Positions 17,287 through 25,332 of a DNA stretch of 64,000 nt are shown piece by piece. Made by a program: the position numbers and the translations under genes. Source of the DNA: Streptomyces sp. S.PB5 (GTDB lineage: Bacteria; Actinomycetota; Actinomycetes; Streptomycetales; Streptomycetaceae); assembly GCF_030403745.1 (NCBI RefSeq), contig NZ_JAQMWP010000005.1, positions 310,001 to 374,000 of the forward strand. The letters run 5' to 3'. The notes below the pieces were generated by a model, which worked only from the letters and a program-made list of their open reading frames with translations, was not told the DNA's origin and did not search any database. Positions within the stretch are counted from its first letter, which is position 1, and each line of letters begins with the position of its first letter.

Positions 17287-18135
17287 TTACACCGTGTAAG
17301 AGCCATAGGCGTCCAGCACCCCCAGCACCTCCGCCTCCCCCGCCGGCGGCAGCTGCACCACTACCTCCTCGATGCCCAGCTCGGCGTAGTGCGCGAGCTT
17401 GCCGGGGCTGGGGAAGACGGCGTACGGCACGACCTGGAGGGCGTCCGGGTCGCGCCCCGCGTCCGCCCACGCCGCGCGCAGCACCGGCAGCGTCTCCGTC
17501 AGGCCGCGCCCGCCGATCGGCAGCCACCCGTCGGCGTACTCGCAGATGTGGGCGAACAGCTTGGGTCCGGCGGCTCCGCCGATGAGCGTGCGCGGGCCGT
17601 TCACCGGGCCGCGCGGCTTCTGTACGGGCTTGGGGAACGCGTGCGAGGCCCGGACGCGCCCGAACTCGCCCTCGTAGGCGGTCGGTTCGTCCGCCCACAG
17701 CGCCCGCATCAACGCCATCCGGTCCCGCACCAGCTCCCGCCGCGTACGCCAGTCGACACCATGGTCGTCGGCCTCTTCGACGTTCCAGCCGAAGCCGAGG
17801 CCGAGGGTGAAGCGGCCGCCGGAGAGGTGGTCGAGGGTCGCGATCTGCTTGGCGAGATCGATCGGATCGTGCTGGGCGACCAGGGTGATGCCGGTGCCGA
17901 GGACGAGTTCCCCGGTCACCGCGGCCGCCTGGCCGAGCGCGACGAAGGGATCGAGGGTACGGCCGTACTCGGGCGGGAGATCGATGCCCGCGGGGTACGG
18001 CGTGACCCGTTCGACCGGGATGTGGGTGTGCTCGGGCAGGTAGAGGCCGGCGAAGCCCCGCTGCTCCAGCTCGCGGGCGAGCCGGGTGGGGGTGATCGTC
18101 TCGTCGGTGAGGAAGATCGTGGCGGAGATACGCAT
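17287..18135 (-). CDS. LLM-class F420-dependent oxidoreductase
   Basis: A 282-residue luciferase-like TIM-barrel protein. It begins MRISATIFLTDETITP and shows YLPEHTHIP, the VLGTGITLVAQHDPIDLAKQIATLDHLSGGRF block and GLGFGWNVEEA, hallmarks of the F420-dependent TIGR03619-type LLM group. It likely reduces or oxidises a small substrate with F420. Its ATG at 18135 lacks a strong ribosome site. It is adjacent to fbiC on the same strand, and a CCGACTGGTCGG palindrome lies 39 bp upstream. Substrate unknown. Confidence 0.8.
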   Translation of the reverse strand: MRISATIFLTDETITPTRLARELEQRGFAGLYLPEHTHIPVERVTPYPAGIDLPPEYGRTLDPFVALGQAAAVTGELVLGTGITLVAQHDPIDLAKQIATLDHLSGGRFTLGLGFGWNVEEADDHGVDWRTRRELVRDRMALMRALWADEPTAYEGEFGRVRASHAFPKPVQKPRGPVNGPRTLIGGAAGPKLFAHICEYADGWLPIGGRGLTETLPVLRAAWADAGRDPDALQVVPYAVFPSPGKLAHYAELGIEEVVVQLPPAGEAEVLGVLDAYGSYTV

Positions 18136-18173
18136 GACCGCATCTCTACCGCGCCGGGTCCGATATGTCCATA

Positions 18174-18185
18174 CCGACTGGTCGG
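18174..18185. promoter_or_regulatory. Palindrome upstream of the LLM gene
   Basis: CCGACTGGTCGG is a CCGAC-TG-GTCGG palindrome between the divergent starts at 18135 (minus) and 18257 (plus). The form is typical of TetR-family operators and differs from the CTGACG sites elsewhere. Regulator unknown. Confidence 0.45.
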
Positions 18186-18256
18186 CACTGTGCGGGTCTG
18201 CCTCTGATTCCCTTTTCTTCCACGGGAGTTCACCGGCGTCCCCGACAGTGGGGCGC

Positions 18257-19783
18257 ATGTGTGAGGACGAGCACCACATCGGAAGACGCACACTCGTCGT
18301 GACGGGAGCCGCCGCCGCACTTACGTTGGGAAGCGTGACCTTCGCTTCATCAGCCGAGGCAGCCGACGGCGACCAGGAGACGAAGACGATCCGGGGCACG
18401 CTACCCACCGGGTCCCCCGACTTCGTGTACGTGCCGCTCGAAGTCCCGGACGGCGTACGGGAGATCAGGGTTTCCTACACCTACGACCGCCCGTCCGTCC
18501 CGGCGGGCACGGCCGGCAACGCCCTCGACATCGGCATCTTCGACGAGCGCGGCACCGAACTGGGCGGCAAGGGATTCCGCGGCTGGTCGGGCGGGGCGCG
18601 CACCGAGTTCTTCATCCGCGCCGACGACGCGACACCTGGGTACATCCCCGGCCCGGTGCGCGAGGGCACCTGGAACATCGCGCTCGGCCCGTACACGGTC
18701 GCACCACAGGGGCTGTCGTACGAGATCACGGTCACGCTGACGTACGGCGATCAGGGCGCCGCTGTCGAGCCCACATACCCGCCCTCCCGTGCGAAGGGCC
18801 GGGGCCGGGCCTGGTACCGGGGCGACTGCCACCTCCACTCCTGGTACTCGGACGGGCGCCGCACCCCGGCGGAGATCGCGGCCCTCGCGCGGGCGGCGGG
18901 CCTGGACTTCATCAACACCTCGGAGCACAACACCCATGCGGCGCACGCCCATTGGGCCGACGTGGCGGGCGACGACCTGCTGGTGATGCTCGGCGAGGAG
19001 GTCACCACCCGCAACGGCCATGTCGTCGCGCTCGGCACCGACCCCGGCACGTTCGTCGACTGGCGCTACCGGGCCCGCGACAACCGCTTCGGCCGGTTCG
19101 CCCGCCGTATCCGCAGGGCCGGCGGCCTGGTCGTACCCGCCCATCCGCACGCCACCTGCATCGGCTGCAACTGGAAGTTCGGCTTCGGCGAGGCGGACGC
19201 GGTGGAGGTGTGGAACGGGCCGTACACCCCCGACGACGAGGTGGCACTCGCCGACTGGGACGGCATGCTGGTGGCGTCCGTGAGGGAGGGCCGGGGAGAG
19301 GGGCGCGACTGGATCCCGGCCATGGGCAACAGCGACGCGCACCGCGACCCCGACGTGGTGGGCCTGCCGCAGACCGTCGTCCTCGCCGACGACCTGACCC
19401 GCGAGGCGATCCAGGAGGGGATCCGGGCGGGGCGGTCGTATGTCGCCGAGTCGAAGAACGTGTCGCTGAGTTTCACGGCGACGGGCGGGAAGGGTGAACA
19501 CGCCGGTATCGGCGGCCGGTTGGAGACGGCGGACGCGGACACGCCGGTGACGGTACGACTGGAGGTGTCGGGGGCGCCGCGCTGCACGGTCAGGTTCGTG
19601 ACCGACCAAGGGGTGCTGTTCACGAGCGCGCCCTTGCCGGTGGCGGGGTCGGGGGTGGTGGAGTGGCGGACGACTCCCGCGTACGCGGCGTACGTCCGGG
19701 CCGAGCTGAGGCACGAGACGGCGGCGGGACCGCTGCCGGGGGCGCTGGCGGCGTTCACCAATCCGATCTTCCTGGGCGTCTGA
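18257..19783 (+). CDS. Secreted CehA/McbA-type PHP metallohydrolase
   Basis: A 508-residue exported protein with a twin-arginine-like signal (GRRTLVVTGAAAALTLG, cleavage near AEA-AD, about residue 37). A beta-rich N-terminal domain is followed by a PHP domain starting RGDCHLHSWYSDG near residue 189, with further ligands in TSEHN, AHPHATC and GNSDAHRD. PHP enzymes of the CehA/McbA group are metal-dependent hydrolases of phosphoesters or carbamates. The C-terminal ~100 residues form a beta-sandwich. The gene is monocistronic. Substrate unknown; the metal site appears intact. Confidence 0.85.
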   Translation: MCEDEHHIGRRTLVVTGAAAALTLGSVTFASSAEAADGDQETKTIRGTLPTGSPDFVYVPLEVPDGVREIRVSYTYDRPSVPAGTAGNALDIGIFDERGTELGGKGFRGWSGGARTEFFIRADDATPGYIPGPVREGTWNIALGPYTVAPQGLSYEITVTLTYGDQGAAVEPTYPPSRAKGRGRAWYRGDCHLHSWYSDGRRTPAEIAALARAAGLDFINTSEHNTHAAHAHWADVAGDDLLVMLGEEVTTRNGHVVALGTDPGTFVDWRYRARDNRFGRFARRIRRAGGLVVPAHPHATCIGCNWKFGFGEADAVEVWNGPYTPDDEVALADWDGMLVASVREGRGEGRDWIPAMGNSDAHRDPDVVGLPQTVVLADDLTREAIQEGIRAGRSYVAESKNVSLSFTATGGKGEHAGIGGRLETADADTPVTVRLEVSGAPRCTVRFVTDQGVLFTSAPLPVAGSGVVEWRTTPAYAAYVRAELRHETAAGPLPGALAAFTNPIFLGV

Positions 19784-19868
19784 ATCTCGCGTGTCCGTGC
19801 GGCAGAGGTACCGGTGGGTCCGGTGCCCCGCGCCACTGCCGCCGGACACTTCAGGAGACCCTGTACCC

Positions 19869-20216
19869 ATGCCCCGTCACAACGAGCGCAAGTACCGTGC
19901 GGTGTCCGCCTTCCAGCGTCACCTGAACAAGGTCATGCGGCGCCTGCCGACCCACACCCTCCTGGAGACCACCGGCCGCACCTCCGGCCTCCCCCGCCGC
20001 ACCCCCGTCGGGGGCCGTCGGGTCGGGGACTCCTTCTGGCTGGTGTCGGAGTTCGGGGAGCGGTCGCAGTACGTCCGGAACATCAAGGCTGATCCGCGTG
20101 TCAGGGTGCGGCTGCGGGGACGTTGGCACAGCGGTACCGCGCATCTACTGCCCGACGACGACCCGGTCGCCCGGCTGCGAGGGCTGCCTCGGCTGAACAG
20201 CGCGGGGTGCGGGTGA
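19869..20216 (+). pseudogene. Ddn-type (F420H2) nitroreductase-family gene with C-terminal frameshift
   Basis: The reading frame gives 115 residues of the deazaflavin-dependent nitroreductase (Ddn) family: LLETTGRTSGLPRRTPV, FGERSQYVRNIKADPRVRVRLRGRW and LLPDDDP. It ends abruptly at NSAGCG. Adding one base near 20207 restores NSAGVRVMGAALLTVRVDLDD and a stop at 20258-20260, which looks like the normal family C-terminus. A single-base deletion (or sequencing error in a GGGG run) therefore truncates about 15 residues. The core may still fold. Related Ddn proteins use F420H2 to reduce quinones or nitro groups. Confidence 0.75.
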
Positions 20217-20263
20217 TGGGGGCCGCGCTGCTGACGGTGCGGGTGGATCTGGACGATTAGGGC

Positions 20264-20861
20264 ATGCCCCGCCGGTCTTCACCGAGGGCGGACAGGAGGC
20301 ACCCCACCAGGGGATTCGCCTCGTTCCTGCGCCGGGCCACGGCCACGCGTGTGCGGGTCGTGTCGGGAGCCGTTCTGCGGAAGGCGACGCCCTTGAGGCG
20401 GATGCGGCGGTATCGCCGAGCCGCCGCTGAGCCGCAGATCCGGCGCCTGGAGGACAAGGCCGGCCACGAGCTCTTCAGCCGCGAGCCAGGACGCACCGCC
20501 CTCACTCCGGCGGGCCGAGAGCTCCTTCCCGAGCGGTTCGTAGCAGTCCTGCCGTCCGCGCACCCCCTGGCAGTCCAACGCCGTAGGTCCACCGCTCTAC
20601 GACCAGATCACCGGTCTCTGCGTCGCGGCGGGCTTCACGCCACGGATCGCCCAGCACGCGGTCGAACGGCAGACCGCGGGTCGCGGCGCGGCCGGGCTCG
20701 GCATCACGGTCAGCTGCTTCCGCGACGCCGATGCCCTCAGCGAGTGGCGTACCGACGCCGAGCACCGCGCGGCACAGAAGCGCGGGCGCGCCGAGTGGTA
20801 CCAGAGCTACACACTGCACGTGGCGAAGGTGGAGCGAAGCTCCGGCTTCAGCCGGACGTAG
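20264..20861 (+). pseudogene. Chimeric remnant: LysR regulator fused to an antibiotic-monooxygenase tail
   Basis: Around 20430-20560 the sequence encodes QIRRLEDKAGHELFSRE...LTPAGRELL and FVAVLPSAHPLAV, parts of the LysR HTH and effector domain. After a frameshift near 20575, GPPLYDQITGLC and AAGFTPRIAQ continue a LysR effector domain to AAGLGITV (about 20705). The same frame then becomes FRDADALSEWRTDAEHRAAQ...EWYQSYTLHVAKVER, the C-terminus of an ABM-domain monooxygenase, ending at TAG 20859-20861. Neither protein is complete, so this is a deletion-fusion relic. Its end overlaps the convergent hydrolase gene by 14 bp. Confidence 0.7.
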
Positions 20862-21642
20862 CCGTCGCGTCCGCCCGCCCCGCCGCCGCGAGCACCAGCT
20901 CCCGTACCGTCTCCGGCGCCCGCAACGTCGGCAGGTGGTCGCAGTCCGGGAGGCGTACGAGGTGGCAGTCCGGGATGGCGGCGGCCATCGCCTCGTTGCA
21001 GTGGACGGTTTTCGGGAGGTCCTTCTCGCCCAGGAGGAGTGTGCAGGGCATCCGCAGTTCGCCGAGGCGGGGAAAGGCGGGCGGGTCCTGGCGCTGGTGG
21101 CCGTAGGTGGTGAACCAGGCCGGGATCGCCGCCCGGAGCCACTCGGCGGCCCGGGTGTCGGGGGGTGTGCCGGCGGCCGCCCAGGTCTCCAGCGCCAACG
21201 CGAGCAGTCCGTCCATGTCGCCCGCGGTGGCCAACTCGGCGATCCTGGCCGTCAGTTCGGGTTCCTCCAGGTCCGGGAAACCGGTGATCCCCGGCACCAG
21301 CAGCACCAGCGCGGCCACCCGGGACGGCTGGTTCAGCGCACCGCTGACCGCGGTCGCCCCACCCATGCTCGTCCCGACCAGCACCGCCCGCCCGACCTCG
21401 AAGTGGTCGAGCACCTGGCGCAGGTCCTCGGCGGGCGAGTACGAGGCCGTCGGGTCCGGTGACTTGCCGAATCCGCGGGCGTCGTACCGGATCACCCGAT
21501 GCCGTGCGGCGACCTCCGCCAGCACCGGCTCCCAGCACCGCGAGTCCGCGATCCCGGGGTGCAGCAGCACCACCGGAACCCCGTCCCCGCCGGTGTCGTC
21601 CGCCCAGATCTCGCCGTCCTCGACCTGCACCATGGTCTCCAT
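20848..21642 (-). CDS. Alpha/beta hydrolase
   Basis: A 264-residue alpha/beta hydrolase. The oxyanion motif is LLHPGIADSRCW, the nucleophile elbow GTSMGG (Ser 92), an acid in LLLGEKD, and the catalytic His in CDHLPTLRAPE near residue 240. It is likely a small esterase or C-C/lactone hydrolase. The ATG at 21642 begins METMVQVEDG; an earlier start five codons upstream is possible. It is the only intact gene inside the 20.2-25.3 kb graveyard. Confidence 0.85.
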   Translation of the reverse strand: METMVQVEDGEIWADDTGGDGVPVVLLHPGIADSRCWEPVLAEVAARHRVIRYDARGFGKSPDPTASYSPAEDLRQVLDHFEVGRAVLVGTSMGGATAVSGALNQPSRVAALVLLVPGITGFPDLEEPELTARIAELATAGDMDGLLALALETWAAAGTPPDTRAAEWLRAAIPAWFTTYGHQRQDPPAFPRLGELRMPCTLLLGEKDLPKTVHCNEAMAAAIPDCHLVRLPDCDHLPTLRAPETVRELVLAAAGRADATATSG

Positions 21643-21685
21643 CCGGCAACTGTGCACCGGTCCGCCGCGAGACGACAGACGGGTT

Positions 21686-23600
21686 TCAGTCCTGAACGAC
21701 CAGCGCCGGCGTCCCCGTCGTCAGCACCTCTCCCCGGAAGAACCCGGACTGCGCCGCTGCATCGCCAGCATCAGCGCGGCGCCCAGCAGCAGGCCGCCCG
21801 CCACCGGGAACACTCCCTTGAACGGTGCGTCTGAACGGTGCGTCCCGGACCGACCGGGCCAGCACCCCCCTGAAGAACCACGCGCACGCGAACGCCGTCA
21901 GCGCGTAGTAGAAGCAGATCATGAGGCCGAGGGCGTAGATCGTGTCGACGAGGACGTGCTCGCTGACCAGCGTCATCACCGTGTAGAAGACGCCCGTGGC
22001 CACGCCCGCCACCACCGTCGCCCGGCCCGGCGTCCTGAACCGCTCGTGCACCCGCGCGTACGACGGCGGCAGCGCCTCGTACGTCGACATGGAGAGTCCG
22101 AAGGCGACGCAGAACATCAGGACGGGGAACGGGGACTTCGCGGCGCGGATGTCCCGGACCAGGTCCTGGCTCTCCGGGGAGACGTCCTCCAGGGACGGTT
22201 CCACGGCGAGATAGGTGGCGCCTGTCGTGGTGTAACGGGTGTGGGCCGGGCCCGCCGGCTGCACCAGGCGGCCCTCCGCGTACGTTCCCGCCGAGGAGTT
22301 GACCCGTACGACGCCGTCCAGGCGGGAGAGTGTCGTCGCGTCCGCGGCGACGTCCGCGCCGCGCCGCGCGCCGTCGACGCCCTGCGCGACCACGTCGAGC
22401 TCGCCGTTCGGGCGGGAGGTGAAGCCCTCGCGGATCACCTGGTGGACCTGGTGCGCCTCGGCGTCCTTGGGCAGCTGCCGGTCGTCGATGTTGCCGAAGG
22501 TCACGCCGAGGAAGGGGGCGCCGAGGGCGACGAGGAAGGCGACCGCGGTGACGGCGAAGACGACCGGGCACTTGACGACGGCTTCCCCGATCCGCCGCCA
22601 GCGCCGGCCCGAGGCGTCCGGTGCCGGGCCCCGGGACGCACGACGGAACAGGCGTGTCAGGTCCAGCGCGTCGATCCGCCTGCCCAGGACCAACAGCAGG
22701 GCGGGCAGGACGAGGAACGCCGCCGCGGCGGCGACGAGGACCACCGAGATGCCCGCGTACGCGAAGGACCGCAGGTAGTACATCGGGAACAGGAGCATCG
22801 CCGAGAACGCGACGGCGACGGTGAGCGCCGAGAAGGCGACCGTGCGGCCCGCGGTGGCGAGCGTGGTGCGGACGGCGGCCGCGGGCGGGGCGCCGCCGTG
22901 GAGTTCCTCGCGGTAGCGGCGGACGATGAACAGGCCGTGGTCGACGGCGAGTCCGAGGCCCAGCGCGGTGGTCAGGTTGAGGGCGAAGACGGAGACGTCG
23001 GTGAAGCCGGTGATGACGCGCAGGCTCGCGTTGGTGCCCACGATCGCGATCAGGCCGATGATCACGGGCAGCAGGGCGGCGACGGCGCTGCGGAACACCA
23101 GGACCAGGACCAGGACCAGGACCAGGATCAGCAACGTCAGCGGCAGCGCGTTGACCTCGGCGCGCGCCAGGTCCTCCCGGCTGGTGTCCTGGACCTCGGC
23201 GCGGATCTGGGCGGCGCCGCCGACGGAGACGTCCACCGGGCCGTGGCTGCCGCGGTAACGGGGGCGAGGGCCTTGAGGGTGTCGTCGGCCTCGGTCTCGG
23301 TTCCGGTGACCCGGGCGACGACGAGGCCGTAGCGGCCGTCCTCGCTGCGGAGCGCGGGCGACTGGCCCTGCCAGTAGGAGGCGACTCCCTGTACGCCGTG
23401 CTCGGCGGCCAGTCGGTCGGTCAGCCACCGGGCCTCGGCGGCGGGGCCGGTGGTGCCGCCGCCCTGGAGCCGGTCGGCCACACCGCCACCGAGGACGACG
23501 GCGCCCGCGGCGAAGAGCAGCGCCAGAAACAGGATGAGACGTGGCCGCACCGTGGCCAGCCGAGCCACACGCTCAAACCTGGCGATCCCCTTCAGAGGTG
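21686..23600 (-). pseudogene. Broken chimera of an MMPL exporter and an APC amino-acid permease
   Basis: Reading on the minus strand, an MMPL/RND-type N-terminus (VRPRLILFLALLFAAG, GVQGVASYWQGQ) runs to about 23256, where a one-base loss shifts frame before YRGSHGPVDVSVGGAA. The next frame holds five or six MMPL transmembrane segments with LGLGLAVDHGLFIVRRYREEL. Near 22120 the text jumps from SPFPVL to MFCVAFGLSM, removing the second large MMPL loop; near 22085 it switches to YEALPPSYARVHERFRTP, which is APC-superfamily permease sequence. A 13-bp tandem duplication at 21819-21844 then destroys the frame of that tail. A hexanucleotide run gives LVLVLVLVLV in one helix. Not functional as one protein. 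Confidence 0.8.
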
Positions 23601-23627
23601 ACGCGTGGGTGGGTGGGGGGTGGCGTT

Positions 23628-23705
23628 GATTGGCAGATCTGTTCCAGAGCAGCCCCCCACTCACCTGCGCTTTTACGCCCGAGCAATGGAACAGATCTGC
23701 CAATC
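23628..23705. repeat. Palindromic element copy 1 (78 bp)
   Basis: GATTGGCAGATCTGTTCCA (23628-23646) and its exact reverse complement TGGAACAGATCTGCCAATC (23687-23705) flank a ~40-bp core with CACCTGCGCTTTTACG. It lies between two pseudogenes. The same structure recurs at 37145, 38229 and 52316. Confidence 0.9.
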
Positions 23706-23722
23706 ACCCAGGCTTACCGGCG

Positions 23723-24521
23723 TCAGGTGGAGCGTACGGGCTCGGAGGGGGCGGGGAGGAGTCGTAGGAAGGACAGGGCTCGGGCGTCCTGGCCGATCAG
23801 GTAGCGGGGGGCGGGGCGTGTCGCCTTCGTCAGCGTCCGGGCCGCCTTCTCGTCCGGCGTGGCCCTCTGTTTCGCCGCGGCCGCCTGGGCCTGGCCGGGC
23901 GCCTTCACGTAGCTCTGCCGGGCCTCGGCCTCGCCGGTCCAGCCGTCGTCGGCGGCGCGGCGACCGGGCCGAAGAACGGCACGGCCGTACGGGCGGTCAC
24001 CGCACCGACGTTGACGACGCGGCCGCCGGCCTGGCGGAGTGCGGGCAGGAAGGTCTGGATGACGGCGGCCTGGCCGAGGACGTTGATCTCGAACTGGCGG
24101 CGCAGCGCGTGCGGGGGTACGAGTTCCAGGGGGCCCTGCACGATGACGCCGGCGTTGTTGACGAAGGCGTCGAGGCCGTGGCCGGCGAGGACGGGGGCGA
24201 CGGGGCGGCGGTCGCGTGGATCGAGTCGGGGTCGGTGACGTCCAGGACGACGGGGACGACCGAGGCGAGGCCGACGGGCAGTTTGCCGAACACGTCGGGG
24301 GTGTGGACGGCGGCGATCACCCGCCAGCCGGCGTCCGACAGCTTCTTGATCGTCTCGGTGCCGAGGCCGCCGGACGCTCCGGTGACGAGGGCGACGGGGG
24401 CGACGGGGGCGACGGAGGCGACGGGGGCGGACGAGGTGGGGCTCGTGGGTGCCTCCGGGGTCGTGAAGGGGCCGGTCGGGGGGGCGGTTGGGGGGGGCGG
24501 GATGGGGGCGGGGTGGGTCAC
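23723..24521 (-). pseudogene. Decayed short-chain dehydrogenase
   Basis: Minus-strand pieces of one SDR lie in different frames. ALVTGASGGLGTETIKKLSD begins near 24395; a frameshift near 24208 follows DPDSIHAT; then GPLELVPPHALRRQFEINVL, and VVNVGAVTARTAVPFFGPVAA up to about 23960. There an internal deletion skips the catalytic YxxxK region and shifts frame again to DDGWTGEAEARQSYVK and a C-terminal APRYLIGQDARALSFLRLLP. The N-terminus contains a 9-bp repeat giving VAPVAPVAP. The GTG start at 24521 overlaps the preceding reductase stop (GTGA), so the two once formed an operon. Confidence 0.75.
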
Positions 24522-25012
24522 TCGTCCTCCACCAGGTGCATCAGCCCCGCCCGGAACCGCTCCCCCGCGAAGGCCCCCGGCGGTGCGAACGCCTCGATAC
24601 GGGCCAGGTCGGCGGGGGTGAGGTCGACGTGCAGGGCCGCCGCGTTCTCCTCGAAGTCGCGGCGGGTCTGGCTGCCGGGGATGGGAACGACGCCCTGGGC
24701 GACCAGCCAGGCCAGGGCCAGCTGGGCGGTGCTGCAGCCCTTCTCCAGGGCGACCTCGCCGAGCCGGGCCACGATCGCGCCGTTGACCGCGAGGTCGGCC
24801 GGCTCGAAGCGGGGCAGGAAGCGGCGCAGGTCGTCGGTCGCCAGGTCCTCGTCGGCGAGGATCTGGCCGCCGAGCAGACCGCGGCTGAGCGGCCCCCGGG
24901 CGACGAACCCGATGCCGAGCTCCCGGCAGGTGGGCAGGATCTTGTCCTCGACGCCCCGGCCGGCCAGCGAGTACTCGGTCTGGAGGACCGAGACGGGGTG
25001 CCCTGGGGTCAC
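24518..25012 (-). pseudogene. Aldo/keto reductase, N-terminal half missing
   Basis: About 165 residues of a typical AKR C-terminal half are intact: HPVSVLQTEYSLAGRGVED, LGIGFVARGPLSRGLL, AQLALAWLVAQGVVPIPGSQ and EENAAALHVDLTPADLARIE. The N-terminal half with the catalytic Asp, Tyr, Lys and His is absent. Upstream sequence instead encodes a piece of another enzyme on the opposite strand, so the gene was truncated by a rearrangement near 25015. Confidence 0.75.
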
Positions 25013-25018
25013 GCCACC

Positions 25019-25240
25019 GCGTGAGGTCCCCGCCCGGCTCGCGCTGCTCATGGCCGCCCTGCTGGAGGCCGGGGGCAGACTGCGGGGCGGTACGCCCACC
25101 GCGACGCGGGACGGTGTACGGGCCCTGCTGGAAGGCGACCGCCGCCGGGTGACGTCCGCCCGCGCGGAACGCGAACTGGGGGTTGAGTTCCGTCCGTTGG
25201 AACGGACCCTGCGGGACCAGGCGGACTGGTACCGCGCCCG
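25019..25240 (+). pseudogene. C-terminal fragment of an NAD-dependent epimerase/dehydratase-like protein
   Basis: On the plus strand, PARLALLMAALLEAGGRLRGG, TRDGVRALLEGDRRRVTSA and RAERELGVEFRPLERTLRD with a terminal ADWYRAR match the end of extended-SDR epimerases (dihydroflavonol-reductase-like). There is no N-terminal Rossmann domain and the normal stop is lost; the frame runs on into the neighbouring gene. It abuts the truncated aldo/keto reductase head to head, marking a recombination joint near 25015. Confidence 0.65.
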
Positions 25241-25332
25241 TCACACCGACGTCTGCCCCGCCTCCCGCGATCCCCGGGGCCTGGGCGGCCCGTCCCCCGA
25301 CCGCTCCGGCCCCGGCCCGCGGGACCGGGCGC

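Noticed and set aside
23091..23132. GGACCA hexanucleotide run as a possible separate repeat element or CRISPR-like array
   Set aside because: It is a simple coding repeat giving LVLVLVLVLV in an MMPL helix; there are no spacers.
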